Positions 8,223 to 17,459 of a stretch of DNA of 64,000 nt are shown here, in pieces. The stretch is taken from the NCBI GenBank assembly GCA_025454405.1, contig JALOON010000034.1:1-64000 (forward strand). Direction: 5' to 3'. The stretch is from Oscillatoriaceae cyanobacterium Prado104. GTDB taxonomy: Bacteria; Cyanobacteriota; Cyanobacteriia; Cyanobacteriales; Microcoleaceae. The notes below the pieces were generated by a model. The model was not told the origin of the DNA. It ran no database searches and saw only the letters and a list, made by a program, of their open reading frames with translations. Made by a program: the position numbers and the translations under genes. Numbering within the stretch: position 1 is the stretch's first letter; each line of letters opens with the position of its first letter.

Positions 8223-9479
8223 ATGACATCCGATCGAGCTAACAACAATAATATTGAATTCGATCGCCTTCATATAGAGATCGCGCTACCGGAACCCACG
8301 GTATTAGCTATCCCCGAAAACAAGCCTAATGCTAATGCTCCCGTATATATGAGAGTTGGCATTGCCGACAACTCGCTCGCTATGAATACTTTCAACTTTT
8401 ATGAAAACTGGTTGCCAGAAATCATCGCTCCAGATGGCGAAGTTCTACAGCCACATTTAACTGTTGACGATCGAGTATCGATCGCCGCACCCGATGTAAC
8501 AGTATGGAGACTCAGATTAGAACAATTTTTATCCATTTTTGTTCGCTTAATTCAATTAATATTACCATCTGTACCTGTAACTGACGAGTGGTTTTTCAAA
8601 TACTGGAAAAGATATCACTCTCTGTCATTAAGCCAGACTAAATTCAATACAGGCATTCTCGAAGCCCAACTATTTTGGCATAACAATTTGCTGCGGCTGA
8701 ATTTCCCCATAACTTTCTCTTGGAATAGATTTAACCAATTTTGGTCTTTCGATCTGAGAACCCAGGGAATTTATCAATTAAGGTTGATTTTTTTGAATAA
8801 CAGTGAGAACGAACACGAACCCGAGTCAGAGCTAATGGAATCCCAAGTTATGCAACCAGAAAACAGAGCGAATCAGCTAGCAACCCCTTTGGTGAATTTG
8901 CATTTAGTTGAACCGCTGAAATCAAACCGCAATGCCGTTGAACTTGATGGCATCCAATTTGAAACAATTGTACCCGATCGAGTGGCGATCGTTCGCTATG
9001 ACAAATCCGATGTGGAAAAGTATAATTATGTAGAATTAGGGATGAAAATTACCAACGGTACGCCGAATCCTCTTTATTTCAATGGATTTACAACATTAAT
9101 TCCAGAAATGCTGGAACCCGACGGTCAAATAATAGAGTGGGGTAGAGCCAGCAATTGGATTAGAGGACCATCAGCAGAAGATTTTCTTTTAGCCCAGCCT
9201 GGAGAAAGCGTGACTTTCTTTCCAATTACTGTTCTTTTTTGGCTCAAAGGCTATGGATCGTGTTTCAGCATAGCTTATGGAGATGGTAGTATTTGGGGTT
9301 CCGAAATGCTCAAACCAGGGAAATATCAATTTCGTTTCAGCTATCAAAAGATTTTGCATCCGAGAGGTGAAATTATTTATCGTCGCGGGAAAAGTGAACA
9401 ACTGTCATTAGAAGGAATTTGGTACGGAAGGGTGGATTCTCCCTTTGTAGAGTTAAACATAGTTGACTCCGCACAATAA
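8223..9479 (+). CDS. Two-domain array protein (paralogue D)
   Basis: A 418-residue protein with an Asn-rich cytosolic N-terminus (MTSDRANNNNIEFDRL). Its domain 1 starts like that of paralogue F: TVLAIPENKPNAN, then LPEIIAPDGEVLQPH. Domain 1 carries a long insertion (about residues 95-145) with hydrophobic character. Domain 2 follows the pattern NAVELDGIQFETIVP, MKITNGT, EPDGQIIEWG, LLAQPGESVTFFP, MLKPGKYQFRFSY and WYGRVDSPFVELN. D and F are clear paralogues. No catalytic motif is recognised. Confidence 0.75.
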   Translation: MTSDRANNNNIEFDRLHIEIALPEPTVLAIPENKPNANAPVYMRVGIADNSLAMNTFNFYENWLPEIIAPDGEVLQPHLTVDDRVSIAAPDVTVWRLRLEQFLSIFVRLIQLILPSVPVTDEWFFKYWKRYHSLSLSQTKFNTGILEAQLFWHNNLLRLNFPITFSWNRFNQFWSFDLRTQGIYQLRLIFLNNSENEHEPESELMESQVMQPENRANQLATPLVNLHLVEPLKSNRNAVELDGIQFETIVPDRVAIVRYDKSDVEKYNYVELGMKITNGTPNPLYFNGFTTLIPEMLEPDGQIIEWGRASNWIRGPSAEDFLLAQPGESVTFFPITVLFWLKGYGSCFSIAYGDGSIWGSEMLKPGKYQFRFSYQKILHPRGEIIYRRGKSEQLSLEGIWYGRVDSPFVELNIVDSAQ

Positions 9480-10014
9480 GCTTTACTTAATTTGCTATCG
9501 ATCGCCCATTCAACGCTATTAAATACTATATACGATCGCCCGTTCAACTACATTACATAATAAGTTCGATCGCCAGTCGCACTCTCAATTTCATGAATTA
9601 ATATGAACTTTTTCTGGGACTTTGAAACGTTTTTTTACTTTTAGTTGCATCTAAATTCCGTCACATAAGTTAAATACAACAAATTAAATTTATATATATT
9701 TTTTTTTAATAACAGTTGCCAATTCGATCGAGTGTGGCTTAATGTGAGGTCATTGATATCAATTCTCTTCGTCCATTCGTATCAGCTTAGTTATTGGGTT
9801 TGTTGTTGCGCTCTCAAGTCACCGTTGTTAAAGATTCATTGGGTTTGTGATTTGAGATCCGGTGTTGCGGTTTTCGTTTGTTTCAGAGCATTAAGTAATT
9901 AATCCGGTGTTGCGGTTGTAGTTTGTGTGCCAATCGTTCGTATTTTTTCAGGCGAGTGTCGAAGATTTTCGGCAAGATTTTCGAGTGCGCCTGCGTTAAT
10001 AATCAGGAGGAATC
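9480..10014. other. Intergenic region with duplicated repeat tail
   Basis: No gene is seen. The first 100 bases hold degenerate gatcgcccgttcaactac repeats like those at 5400-5455. Two copies of ccggtgttgcggtt occur near 9860 and 9904. A strong ribosome-binding sequence (aggagg) at 10005-10010 precedes the damaged gene that follows. Confidence 0.5.
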
Positions 10015-10521
10015 ATGTACTGGTAACAACCTAACAGTAATGAAAAACATTTCTGCGACAAACCTAATTGCTCTATCCCAGCAAATCTTACCAGCACTCG
10101 ATTATGCGGTAATTGCTGCCGACAAGTAGGCCCGCCTCCAGTTTCCGAATTGAAGCAGGAATTTGTACCGATTACTAAAAAGGAACTCTCACGACAACAG
10201 GATTTACCCCCATATTTTCGCAAGGAGTTATGCTACAGCACTCCGCCGGATAGCAAGCAGAATCCAACTAGAGATTATTGGTCAACATTTCCATCCCCTT
10301 CGCAGAGTATTGCGGAGTATCAACAGCAATATGCTCGCCGAAGTTATTGGGATGGACGAGATAATTCTGTGCCGCTTAAAAATCGATCGGGGCAAGTGTT
10401 GGGATATTACCAGTATGTTTTGGTAACGCAGCCGCCTCCTTCAGGTAGTGGTGGTAAATTGTTTTGGTTGATGGTAATTGGTGAGCGGTGTGGTTCTGGT
10501 TCTTTCGTTGATTTTCGGTAG
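10015..10521 (+). pseudogene. Zinc-ribbon/membrane-tail gene with premature stop and frameshift (copy 2)
   Basis: An ATG at 10015 behind a perfect aggagg site reads M-Y-W and then TAA (10024-10026), a likely CAA-to-TAA change since the next codon is CAA. The frame then stays open to 10521. It encodes a four-Cys zinc ribbon (FCDKPNC ... RLCGNC) like those preceding cyanobacterial kinase and FHA proteins, then a polar linker and YYQYVLVTQPP. Compared with copy 1 at 5457-5716, one base is missing near 10482, which turns the hydrophobic tail GGAVWFWFFR into ERCGSGSFVDFR. Both lesions suggest a dead gene. A shorter product from TTG 10150 would lack the zinc ribbon. Confidence 0.75.
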
Positions 10522-10537
10522 TTGAGAGGGCGAGGAT

Positions 10538-10585
10538 ATGAAGTATTTTTTGCTGTTTCTGATGGCGATACTTCTGTCTCGATGA
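10538..10585 (+). pseudogene. Signal-peptide remnant of a lost paralogue A copy
   Basis: An ATG at 10538, 17 bases after the damaged zinc-ribbon gene, encodes MKYFLLFLMAILLSR and then stops. Position and sequence mirror the MKHFSRFLLALALAF signal peptide of paralogue A, which also follows a zinc-ribbon gene copy. It therefore appears to be the truncated 5' end of a second secreted array gene. Confidence 0.6.
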
Positions 10586-10673
10586 ATAGCAGTAGCTCAT
10601 CCCTCTCACGAAGTATTTGATTTGAAAAATACTCGATACGGCAAAACTACTGAGTTCAAAAAGGGTAAGTATT

Positions 10674-11846
10674 ATGACAACTAGAGAATCTAACAACAAT
10701 CCCGTTGAAGTTGGAGGCTTTTGTCTCAACCTGAGAGAGTCGCATCTTATCGTGCTACCCATTCCGAACAGTAACTTGGGTCTCATTACTTCCGTCGAGT
10801 TTCACATTGGCATTACTAACAATAGCTCGAATCCTCTGCCCTTACATATTTATCAAAGCGTAGTTCCCCAACTCGTGACATCAGACGATCGAGAAATACC
10901 GATATCTGTTAAAGAATCAGAGTTAACTCCCAGTCCTGTTAATATACCTCAACAGCCAAATTGGATGGAGAAATTTACTCGCTTCTTTGCCAACTTAGTA
11001 AATTGGTTAAAATTCAGAAATTCGGCAGCAGAGTCAGAACAAATTTTATATCGAATGAGCTTGGAAAAGTACACCAGTTTAACTTTTACGGGCAAGTTAT
11101 TGTGGTATAACAACCAGCTTCAACTACAATTTACTGTCGGTAATGTCTTGTATTTTGACGCACTACAAGCCCAGGAGTATCGGCTGCGATTCGTCGGCAT
11201 AGATTTCAATACGAATCCACCTAATTCTGACATACAAATGACAGAGATTGCCGACTCCGAACAACCAGTCAGCCAGTTTGTCAACCTGCGTCTAGTTGAA
11301 CCGCTAGCAACTAACAAAAATGCTGTAGAAGTTGATGGCATTTGCTTTGAAACAGTAGTTGCAGAGTCAACCGTACAAGTATCCGGAGTGGAAATCGAGT
11401 CTCCTATATATGTGGAGTTTGGCATGAAAATTACCAACAATACCCTAGCTCCTGTCCGCTTTAACTTATTTAGTAGCTTGATTCCCCAGCTTGCAGAACG
11501 CGATCGGTATCGAGAACAAACTTGGCCCTTCTACCGCATGGAAATCGCACCTAAAGAATCACATTTCCCTTTAGTTATGCCTGGGGACAGTATCTCGTTT
11601 TTACCATTTTTGGCGAATTTTTACTGGGAAAAAAACCATCTTTTGTACTTGAGGATCGATGCAGCAGATGCAGGTATTTGGTGCTTTAGCAAACTCAATG
11701 TTGGTAAATATTATATTCATTTCGCTTACTACAATCAAAATACAGTATTAGAAATATATGATTCCGACTTAAAAAGTATAAAACTCATACCCGACCTATT
11801 GACTGGTTTTATATTTACACCTTATGTGGAGTTAAATTTAGTTTAA
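10674..11846 (+). CDS. Two-domain array protein (paralogue E)
   Basis: A 390-residue cytosolic protein (start MTTRESNNNPVEVGGF). Domain 1 contains FHIGITNNSSNPLPLHIY, VVPQLVTSDDREI and a charged or aromatic insertion (about residues 85-125), then LLWYNNQLQLQF. Domain 2 contains NAVEVDGICFETVV, FGMKITNNTLAPVRF, FPLVMPGDSISFLPF, LNVGKYYIHFAYYN and a terminal FTPYVELNLV. It is the most divergent two-domain copy: its repeat lacks the WTGRVDTPF ending of its relatives (GFIFTPYVEL instead). Confidence 0.75.
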   Translation: MTTRESNNNPVEVGGFCLNLRESHLIVLPIPNSNLGLITSVEFHIGITNNSSNPLPLHIYQSVVPQLVTSDDREIPISVKESELTPSPVNIPQQPNWMEKFTRFFANLVNWLKFRNSAAESEQILYRMSLEKYTSLTFTGKLLWYNNQLQLQFTVGNVLYFDALQAQEYRLRFVGIDFNTNPPNSDIQMTEIADSEQPVSQFVNLRLVEPLATNKNAVEVDGICFETVVAESTVQVSGVEIESPIYVEFGMKITNNTLAPVRFNLFSSLIPQLAERDRYREQTWPFYRMEIAPKESHFPLVMPGDSISFLPFLANFYWEKNHLLYLRIDAADAGIWCFSKLNVGKYYIHFAYYNQNTVLEIYDSDLKSIKLIPDLLTGFIFTPYVELNLV

Positions 11847-11902
11847 CCCTCAACTTATAATGAATCAAAATATTTATTCAATAGAAATAGGAGTTTAATA
11901 AC

Positions 11903-13210
11903 ATGACATCCGAACAACCTAACAACAATAATATTGAACTCGATCGCATTCATATAGAAATCCTAGGGTTGGCACAACCCACGGTATTAGCTATTCCCGA
12001 AAACAAGCCTAACGCTAATTATCCTGTACATCTGAGCGTTCGCCTTACCAACAACTCGCTAACTAATTATAACTTCAACTTCTATGGAATTTGGTTTCCA
12101 GAAATCATCGCTCCAGATGGTGAAGTCCTGCAGCCGCATTTAATTTTTGACGATCGAGCCGCGATCGAAAAGCCATCCGTCACCGTATGGAGAGCCAAAT
12201 TATTTCAATTTATCTCCAATTTATTCCGCCAGCCTTATCACTTAGCTAGATTTATATCCTCTATGATTCGCAACGATTCCCGTCCCCCCTTACAACTTGA
12301 AACATGGAGTCACTTTTATTTAGTTAAACCAGAAGCAAGTACAGGTGCTTCTCTCAGATCGCAGCTATTTTGGTGCGATAATTTGCTGCGAATTCAGTTG
12401 CCAATAATTGATTTTTATTGGAATATCGATCGGCCAAACTTGTATTGGTCTTTCACTCTGAAGGGAGGTGGAGTTTATCAGTTGAGGTATATTTATTTGA
12501 ATAACGATCGTACTGTACTAGGTTCTGATATAGAGTCGATCGAATCCCAACTCATACAAGAATCCAGGTTGAGTCAGTTAGTCAGTCCTTTTACGAACTT
12601 CCATCTAGTTGAACCGATAAAACCCGAGTGTACTGCTGTTGAAATTGATGGTGTTCAATTTGAAACTATTGTGCCCGATCCGGTATTTATTATACCCGCA
12701 GAAAGCCCTCAGAAAATATTTAAATTTCTCGATCGAACTTTTTGCTACGCAGAAACCTACGTAAAAATCGGAATAAAGATTACTAATAATACCGAAAAAC
12801 CGCTTCACTTTAGTTTTTACGCTACTTGTATTCCCGAGTTAATATCTGCTGACGGTCAAATGCAAGAAATGGGTGGTGGAAGCGATCGATATGTATTCCC
12901 TAGTGTCTCTGATTTTGAATTAGTTATGCCGGGAAAATGCTTGATTTTCTTTCCTGAAGCCAGAATTTTATGTTTCAGAGGTAATCTATTAACACTTGTA
13001 TTTAAATCGGGTTCCGGCAGTTACTTGTCGTTTAATAATCTGACTTACGGTATTTATCACTTGCGGTTTAGATATCAAAATTTTCCTCAATCTCTATCTC
13101 TTGATGATACAGGAGATTTATCGCTAAAACAAATTTTAGCACGGACAGCTTGGTCGGGGCGAGTAGATACTCCTTTTAGAGAATTAAATTTCCTCTTCGA
13201 CTCAAGTTGA
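11903..13210 (+). CDS. Two-domain array protein (paralogue F)
   Basis: A 435-residue protein, clearly paralogous to D (MTSEQPNNNNIELDRI, TVLAIPENKPNAN, FPEIIAPDGEVLQPH). The insertion after domain 1 (residues 95-150) is rich in aromatic and basic residues. Domain 2 has TAVEIDGVQFETIVP, IGIKITNNTEKPLHFSFY, SADGQMQEMGGGS, LVMPGKCLIFFPE, YGIYHLRFRYQN and WSGRVDTPFRELNF. An aggag site precedes the ATG. It is the last gene of the array; a secreted PEP-CTERM protein follows. Confidence 0.75.
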   Translation: MTSEQPNNNNIELDRIHIEILGLAQPTVLAIPENKPNANYPVHLSVRLTNNSLTNYNFNFYGIWFPEIIAPDGEVLQPHLIFDDRAAIEKPSVTVWRAKLFQFISNLFRQPYHLARFISSMIRNDSRPPLQLETWSHFYLVKPEASTGASLRSQLFWCDNLLRIQLPIIDFYWNIDRPNLYWSFTLKGGGVYQLRYIYLNNDRTVLGSDIESIESQLIQESRLSQLVSPFTNFHLVEPIKPECTAVEIDGVQFETIVPDPVFIIPAESPQKIFKFLDRTFCYAETYVKIGIKITNNTEKPLHFSFYATCIPELISADGQMQEMGGGSDRYVFPSVSDFELVMPGKCLIFFPEARILCFRGNLLTLVFKSGSGSYLSFNNLTYGIYHLRFRYQNFPQSLSLDDTGDLSLKQILARTAWSGRVDTPFRELNFLFDSS

Positions 13211-13306
13211 AATATAACTTTCATGTTCTTCCAGATCGATCGCAACAAACGATCTCAAGCCAAACAATTTTTTGTAGTAACCCTATGTATCAAGGAGTTG
13301 AAGAGT

Positions 13307-14395
13307 ATGCAATTATCCAAATATTTTCTGATTTTTGGTGCGACTACCTTGGCAATATCGCTGACAGGCTCTCCTGGAATTGCTTTTAATATTAAAGGAC
13401 AAGATCTTGGTAGATTACCAGAAAATTATCAAGCTATATCTCGGTTTCCAAGTGGTGAGGGTACAACAACGCTGAATGCCTTTGATTATTTAACTCCTTC
13501 TTCTTGGCTTGTACCCCCAGGAAGAGTCAGTGAAATCGCACGAGGAGGCACTTGGGGATTGAGGAGAGATCTGAGTCCTTTTAGACGCAGAGGTTGGACT
13601 TTTCAGAGAGGTGGCAATTTATCTGGCAGTTTTAACGTCAAAAAATATTACGCTTGTGGTGTTAACACTAGCTGTGGTGCCGGTGTAGGAGTTCCTATTG
13701 TAATTCCACAACGTGCCGTTGGCGCTACCATCAGAATTGATTACGAGCCCCAAAACTCCGATCCTATACCCCAACCTCCAATCAATAGATTGTATTGGAT
13801 TCAAAGAGTAATCACCAACTATAGTGGGAGTGTGGGTCCCCGTCGAAGCTTTATTGACAATGGAGGTAGTCTAGATGACCCCTTTTATAATGACTTTCCT
13901 TTGAGTTTCAGCGAGTCTTATTTCATAGATAATCCTCACAGAAATTTTGAGTTTAATAAAAGCTTTTACTGGTTTGCGGAACTGTATTTAGCTCAGCAAC
14001 AACCAAATACCAGAAAAGTCACGATTTATAATGGTGTTCGATGGGGCTGGCGATACGATTATCAACCTTGTATTGCTAGTAGTGGTGGCGGTGGATGTCA
14101 AACTATTAGAGCCACTAATAGTGTGAATGAACAAACGGCAACCTCCAATAGCGATGAATTTTCTGTCAATGACTTCTCTGCTAGTGACACAGACATCGCA
14201 GACATCAGCGCCGACTTGCTCGAAGACCCAGAATTATCTTCAGAAGATAGCAACTTTCTAGCCTCTAAAAACCCCAACCAAGACACCCTCGCCGCCGAAC
14301 CCACCCCCGAACCCACCACCGCATTCGGAACCCTTTTAGCACTCGGTGGATTGAGCCTACTCGCCAAACTCAAACACAGAAAAACCAAAGAATAG
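13307..14395 (+). CDS. PEP-CTERM sorted exoprotein
   Basis: The ATG at 13307 lies nine bases after aaggag and gives 362 residues starting with a signal peptide (MQLSKYFLIFGATTLAIS). The C-terminus has the tripartite PEP-CTERM signal: PEPTPEPTTAFGT, a hydrophobic stretch LLALGGLSLLAKL, and basic KHRKTKE. Such proteins are cut and anchored or released by exosortase, usually alongside exopolysaccharide production. The middle (residues 30-270) is Gly/Tyr/Trp-rich and has Cys pairs (YACGVNTSCGAG; QPCIASSGGGGCQ), but no known catalytic motif. An acidic Ser/Asp-rich linker precedes the sorting signal. The gene sits 66 bases before the polymerase gene. No exosortase is in the window. Confidence 0.85.
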   Translation: MQLSKYFLIFGATTLAISLTGSPGIAFNIKGQDLGRLPENYQAISRFPSGEGTTTLNAFDYLTPSSWLVPPGRVSEIARGGTWGLRRDLSPFRRRGWTFQRGGNLSGSFNVKKYYACGVNTSCGAGVGVPIVIPQRAVGATIRIDYEPQNSDPIPQPPINRLYWIQRVITNYSGSVGPRRSFIDNGGSLDDPFYNDFPLSFSESYFIDNPHRNFEFNKSFYWFAELYLAQQQPNTRKVTIYNGVRWGWRYDYQPCIASSGGGGCQTIRATNSVNEQTATSNSDEFSVNDFSASDTDIADISADLLEDPELSSEDSNFLASKNPNQDTLAAEPTPEPTTAFGTLLALGGLSLLAKLKHRKTKE

Positions 14396-14461
14396 TCAAG
14401 AATTTGTTGGAGTTGTTGTCTGTTTTTCTCCCTTGCTTTAACCACATAGCTACCAAGAGAA

Positions 14462-17362
14462 ATGAAAACCCCCTACACCATCCTCTACGCCCTCAGCATC
14501 ATCCTCATCAACCCCTGGGGAACCACTCGCGGCTTCATCTGGACTTCCCCCAAAGTATTTATTATTTGGCTGATAATTTCCCTCAACATCGCCCTCCTAC
14601 TATCGCCAAAAAAATCCCCCACCATTCCCCAAACCTGGAAAAATAGCCTGATACTTTGGACGGTATTTCTCACTCTCGGATTCATCTCCACCGCACGCAG
14701 TCCCTTCTCATTCACCTCCTTCCTCGGTCAAGATCAAATGGGAGACGGCTGGCTGTACTGGCTGTTAATTGCTGCCTTCACCCTCAGCAACAGCCTGCTG
14801 CTAACTGCCCGCCCGCAACTCATCAAATCCCAATTCCAAGGATTGCTAATTGGCGGCATCATCCTATCTTTAAGTATCTTCCCCCAAATCATCGACTGGC
14901 GCATCGACTACACCGCCACAATGGGACAACAAATTCGAGGCGACGTTCTAGCTAGCAGCATATTTCAAGGACAGCAACCCATCGGATTGTACTCCCACCG
15001 CGGCCACGCAGCCATAGTTTTAGCACTCACAGCAGTCACCGCTATTGTCGGTTGGTTTTGGAGATTTACCAATACCAAACTCACCGCAATTACTTTAATT
15101 TTAACAGTTCCCGCACTGCTGCTCACCTCCACCCGCAGCGCCATTATCGCCTTAATAATTGCTACTGCTTATTTACTCGGACGGCAATATTACAAGATCC
15201 TCATCGGTCTAGTTCTCATCAGTTTAATTGCAATCGGCATCATGACCGCCAACAGACCTCTCAACTGGCAAAAACCAAGCGTCGAACAAGTCATGTCCAG
15301 CCGTTCCCCAATGTGGGAGCTTGCAGCCAAAGCCATCAAAAAACGCCCGCTATTTGGCTGGGGATTTGACGGCTTGGGCATCGCCTCTCCCTACATCGAA
15401 GATCCTCAAATAACTCCCAAAATAGTCAACTTAAATGAATTTACTTACGACTATATTAACACAAAAGGTGAAATTAGCACCAAAGAAATTTCTACTTTTA
15501 AAGCACACAATTGGATTCTGGATACCACTCTATCTGTCGGCATTTTGGGACTGTTTGCTTCTTTAGCACTTTGGAGTTATTATTTATCTTTAGCACTGAA
15601 ATCATCTATTAAAGGTATTGAAGCAATTGCGATCGCCCACTTGATTTTCACTTTCACCTGGTTCGATTGCGCTCAATACACCCATATCGCCTGGTGGACT
15701 TTCAGCATCGCCGCCGTTGCAGATCCCCGCATTCCAGAAAACGAAAAGAAAAGATCGATCGCGCCTCAAGTTCAATCTTATCTATTTTTAACTCTATTTG
15801 CCATCTCCTTAATTGGCAGCTATTATTTAACTAACTTCCATCAGATCGATCGCGCGATCGCCCAAACAAAATCATCCCTATTTCCCGGACAACTGTTAGG
15901 CTGCGGCACTCCCAGCAGCGCGCCAAAAGACAATCCTATTGCTGCTAAATACGGCAAACAATCTTATCCCTGGATATCAGAAATTAAATGGAGTTGCACC
16001 TACAACATCCAAGACTTTCAAGGCGGCACTCTCATTGAAAAATTTAACTTTGCCAGAGACATTGCTGCTGCTAACGGCGGTGGAGTTATCTACTTTCCGG
16101 CAGGAACTTACGAATTTCCCGACAGCATCTATTTGAAATCGGGAGTAGTCATTCGCGGCGAAACTCCCGAGACAACAGATGCCAAACAAAGCGACTACAA
16201 TCCTCCCACAAAATTTGTATTCCCCAAATACAAGCCAAAACTTTCAGGAACAGGAACACCGAACAGTACGGCTTTTAAAAGAATCTTTACTTACGATCCG
16301 AATAATGACAGCAATATCGGCATTGTCAATTTAGATATCAATCGATCGACCGTTTATTTCATGAGCAATCTCGACTACAGTCAAAATAGAAATATTGTCG
16401 TTTACGGCTTGCGCAGCAACAACGTTGCCGAACCGATTCCCTTTGTTCCAGACTTAAATTTTCAAGCAGCGTGGCAGCGCTATGCCAATCCTTATGTTGC
16501 CAACATTAAAATTAACGCTTTGGCTAATGTTTTAATTGCCAACAACCGACTCAACGATAAGATTACCGATAATTACCAACAACCAGAATATCAAGTAAAA
16601 CTAGAGGAAGCAGGCGCGATCGATAAATACGATGTCAGATTCGATTACAGCAACCATTTCGGTATTTTAGTCAACCGTTCCCAGACAGGTAAATTTGAAG
16701 AAGACTTTGTACCTGCAGCCGAACCTAATACCGAACCGGGATTGTTTCGCAAAGGTATTGCAATTCGCGACAATTGGGTTTACCATACCATGAGAGCGGG
16801 AATTAGAGCGTCAGGTAATGGCTTAATTGTCCGCGATAATGTTATTAGAGATGAAGCTAAAAAACAGTGGTGGACGGACGATACGGGAACGGCTGTTGCT
16901 GGGGAAAAAACGAGTTTTAACAGTCGGGCGATCGAATGGTCGGGCTGGAATGTTTTAATTAAGGATAATGACTTTCAAGTGTACCGCCACCAACTTCAAG
17001 ATTCGGAATTTCTCAGCAATGACGGCGGGGGAATTACAATTCACGCTTGCTGCGGCGGAACTTCAGTGAGGCAAGCAGAGATTGTTGGCAATTCGGGCAA
17101 TTCTTTCATCGGTATTTCAGGAGTTCCCGAGATTCGAGATGTGCGGATTGCAGGCAACAAATTGCTGTCAAATATTAAGGGCGATTTCCCTTTGATTTAT
17201 GTGAATGCCGGTATAAATCGACATAGCAAGATGCAGGGTGTGAAAATAGAAAACAATATTATTGCCGGGAGTTTGTTGGTAGCAGCCAGTCGAAGAGGCA
17301 CGGGAAATATTATTAAAAATAACCGCAGTTTGATGTCATCTCCGCACGCTCGATCGCAATAA
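14462..17362 (+). CDS. Wzy/WaaL-like polysaccharide polymerase fused to a beta-helix domain
   Basis: A 966-residue protein. Residues 1-450 carry about a dozen hydrophobic segments and a large loop typical of O-antigen ligase/polymerase (Wzy_C) proteins, with TSTRSAIIALI and RSPMWELAAKAIKKRPLFGWGFDG as landmarks. After a last helix (SYLFLTLFAISLIGSYYL) the chain continues without a stop into a soluble domain, about residues 480-960. It begins FNFARDIAAANGGGVIYFPAGTY, then shows repeating short strands (GIAIRDNWVYH, NGLIVRDNVI, NVLIKDNDFQVY, VRIAGNKLL, VKIENNIIAG), the pattern of a right-handed parallel beta helix of the pectate-lyase fold. It could polymerise or transfer glycans and then bind or trim them outside. 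A terminator follows the stop. Confidence 0.85.
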   Translation: MKTPYTILYALSIILINPWGTTRGFIWTSPKVFIIWLIISLNIALLLSPKKSPTIPQTWKNSLILWTVFLTLGFISTARSPFSFTSFLGQDQMGDGWLYWLLIAAFTLSNSLLLTARPQLIKSQFQGLLIGGIILSLSIFPQIIDWRIDYTATMGQQIRGDVLASSIFQGQQPIGLYSHRGHAAIVLALTAVTAIVGWFWRFTNTKLTAITLILTVPALLLTSTRSAIIALIIATAYLLGRQYYKILIGLVLISLIAIGIMTANRPLNWQKPSVEQVMSSRSPMWELAAKAIKKRPLFGWGFDGLGIASPYIEDPQITPKIVNLNEFTYDYINTKGEISTKEISTFKAHNWILDTTLSVGILGLFASLALWSYYLSLALKSSIKGIEAIAIAHLIFTFTWFDCAQYTHIAWWTFSIAAVADPRIPENEKKRSIAPQVQSYLFLTLFAISLIGSYYLTNFHQIDRAIAQTKSSLFPGQLLGCGTPSSAPKDNPIAAKYGKQSYPWISEIKWSCTYNIQDFQGGTLIEKFNFARDIAAANGGGVIYFPAGTYEFPDSIYLKSGVVIRGETPETTDAKQSDYNPPTKFVFPKYKPKLSGTGTPNSTAFKRIFTYDPNNDSNIGIVNLDINRSTVYFMSNLDYSQNRNIVVYGLRSNNVAEPIPFVPDLNFQAAWQRYANPYVANIKINALANVLIANNRLNDKITDNYQQPEYQVKLEEAGAIDKYDVRFDYSNHFGILVNRSQTGKFEEDFVPAAEPNTEPGLFRKGIAIRDNWVYHTMRAGIRASGNGLIVRDNVIRDEAKKQWWTDDTGTAVAGEKTSFNSRAIEWSGWNVLIKDNDFQVYRHQLQDSEFLSNDGGGITIHACCGGTSVRQAEIVGNSGNSFIGISGVPEIRDVRIAGNKLLSNIKGDFPLIYVNAGINRHSKMQGVKIENNIIAGSLLVAASRRGTGNIIKNNRSLMSSPHARSQ

Positions 17363-17417
17363 GCCGACATTAGGAATTAAGAACTGATAAGACTTTTAAG
17401 TGCGGGCATTGTGGCAA

Positions 17418-17459
17418 CCCGCACCATACCCGATGCCGGGTTGGTGCGGGCAGTTTTTT
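17418..17459 (+). terminator. Rho-independent terminator
   Basis: cccgcaccatacccg pairs with cgggttggtgcggg (one bulged base, short atgc loop) and is followed by a T run (cagtttttt). It ends the polymerase gene transcript. The inverted form may also serve the convergent carboxypeptidase gene, which stops at 17458. Confidence 0.75.
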
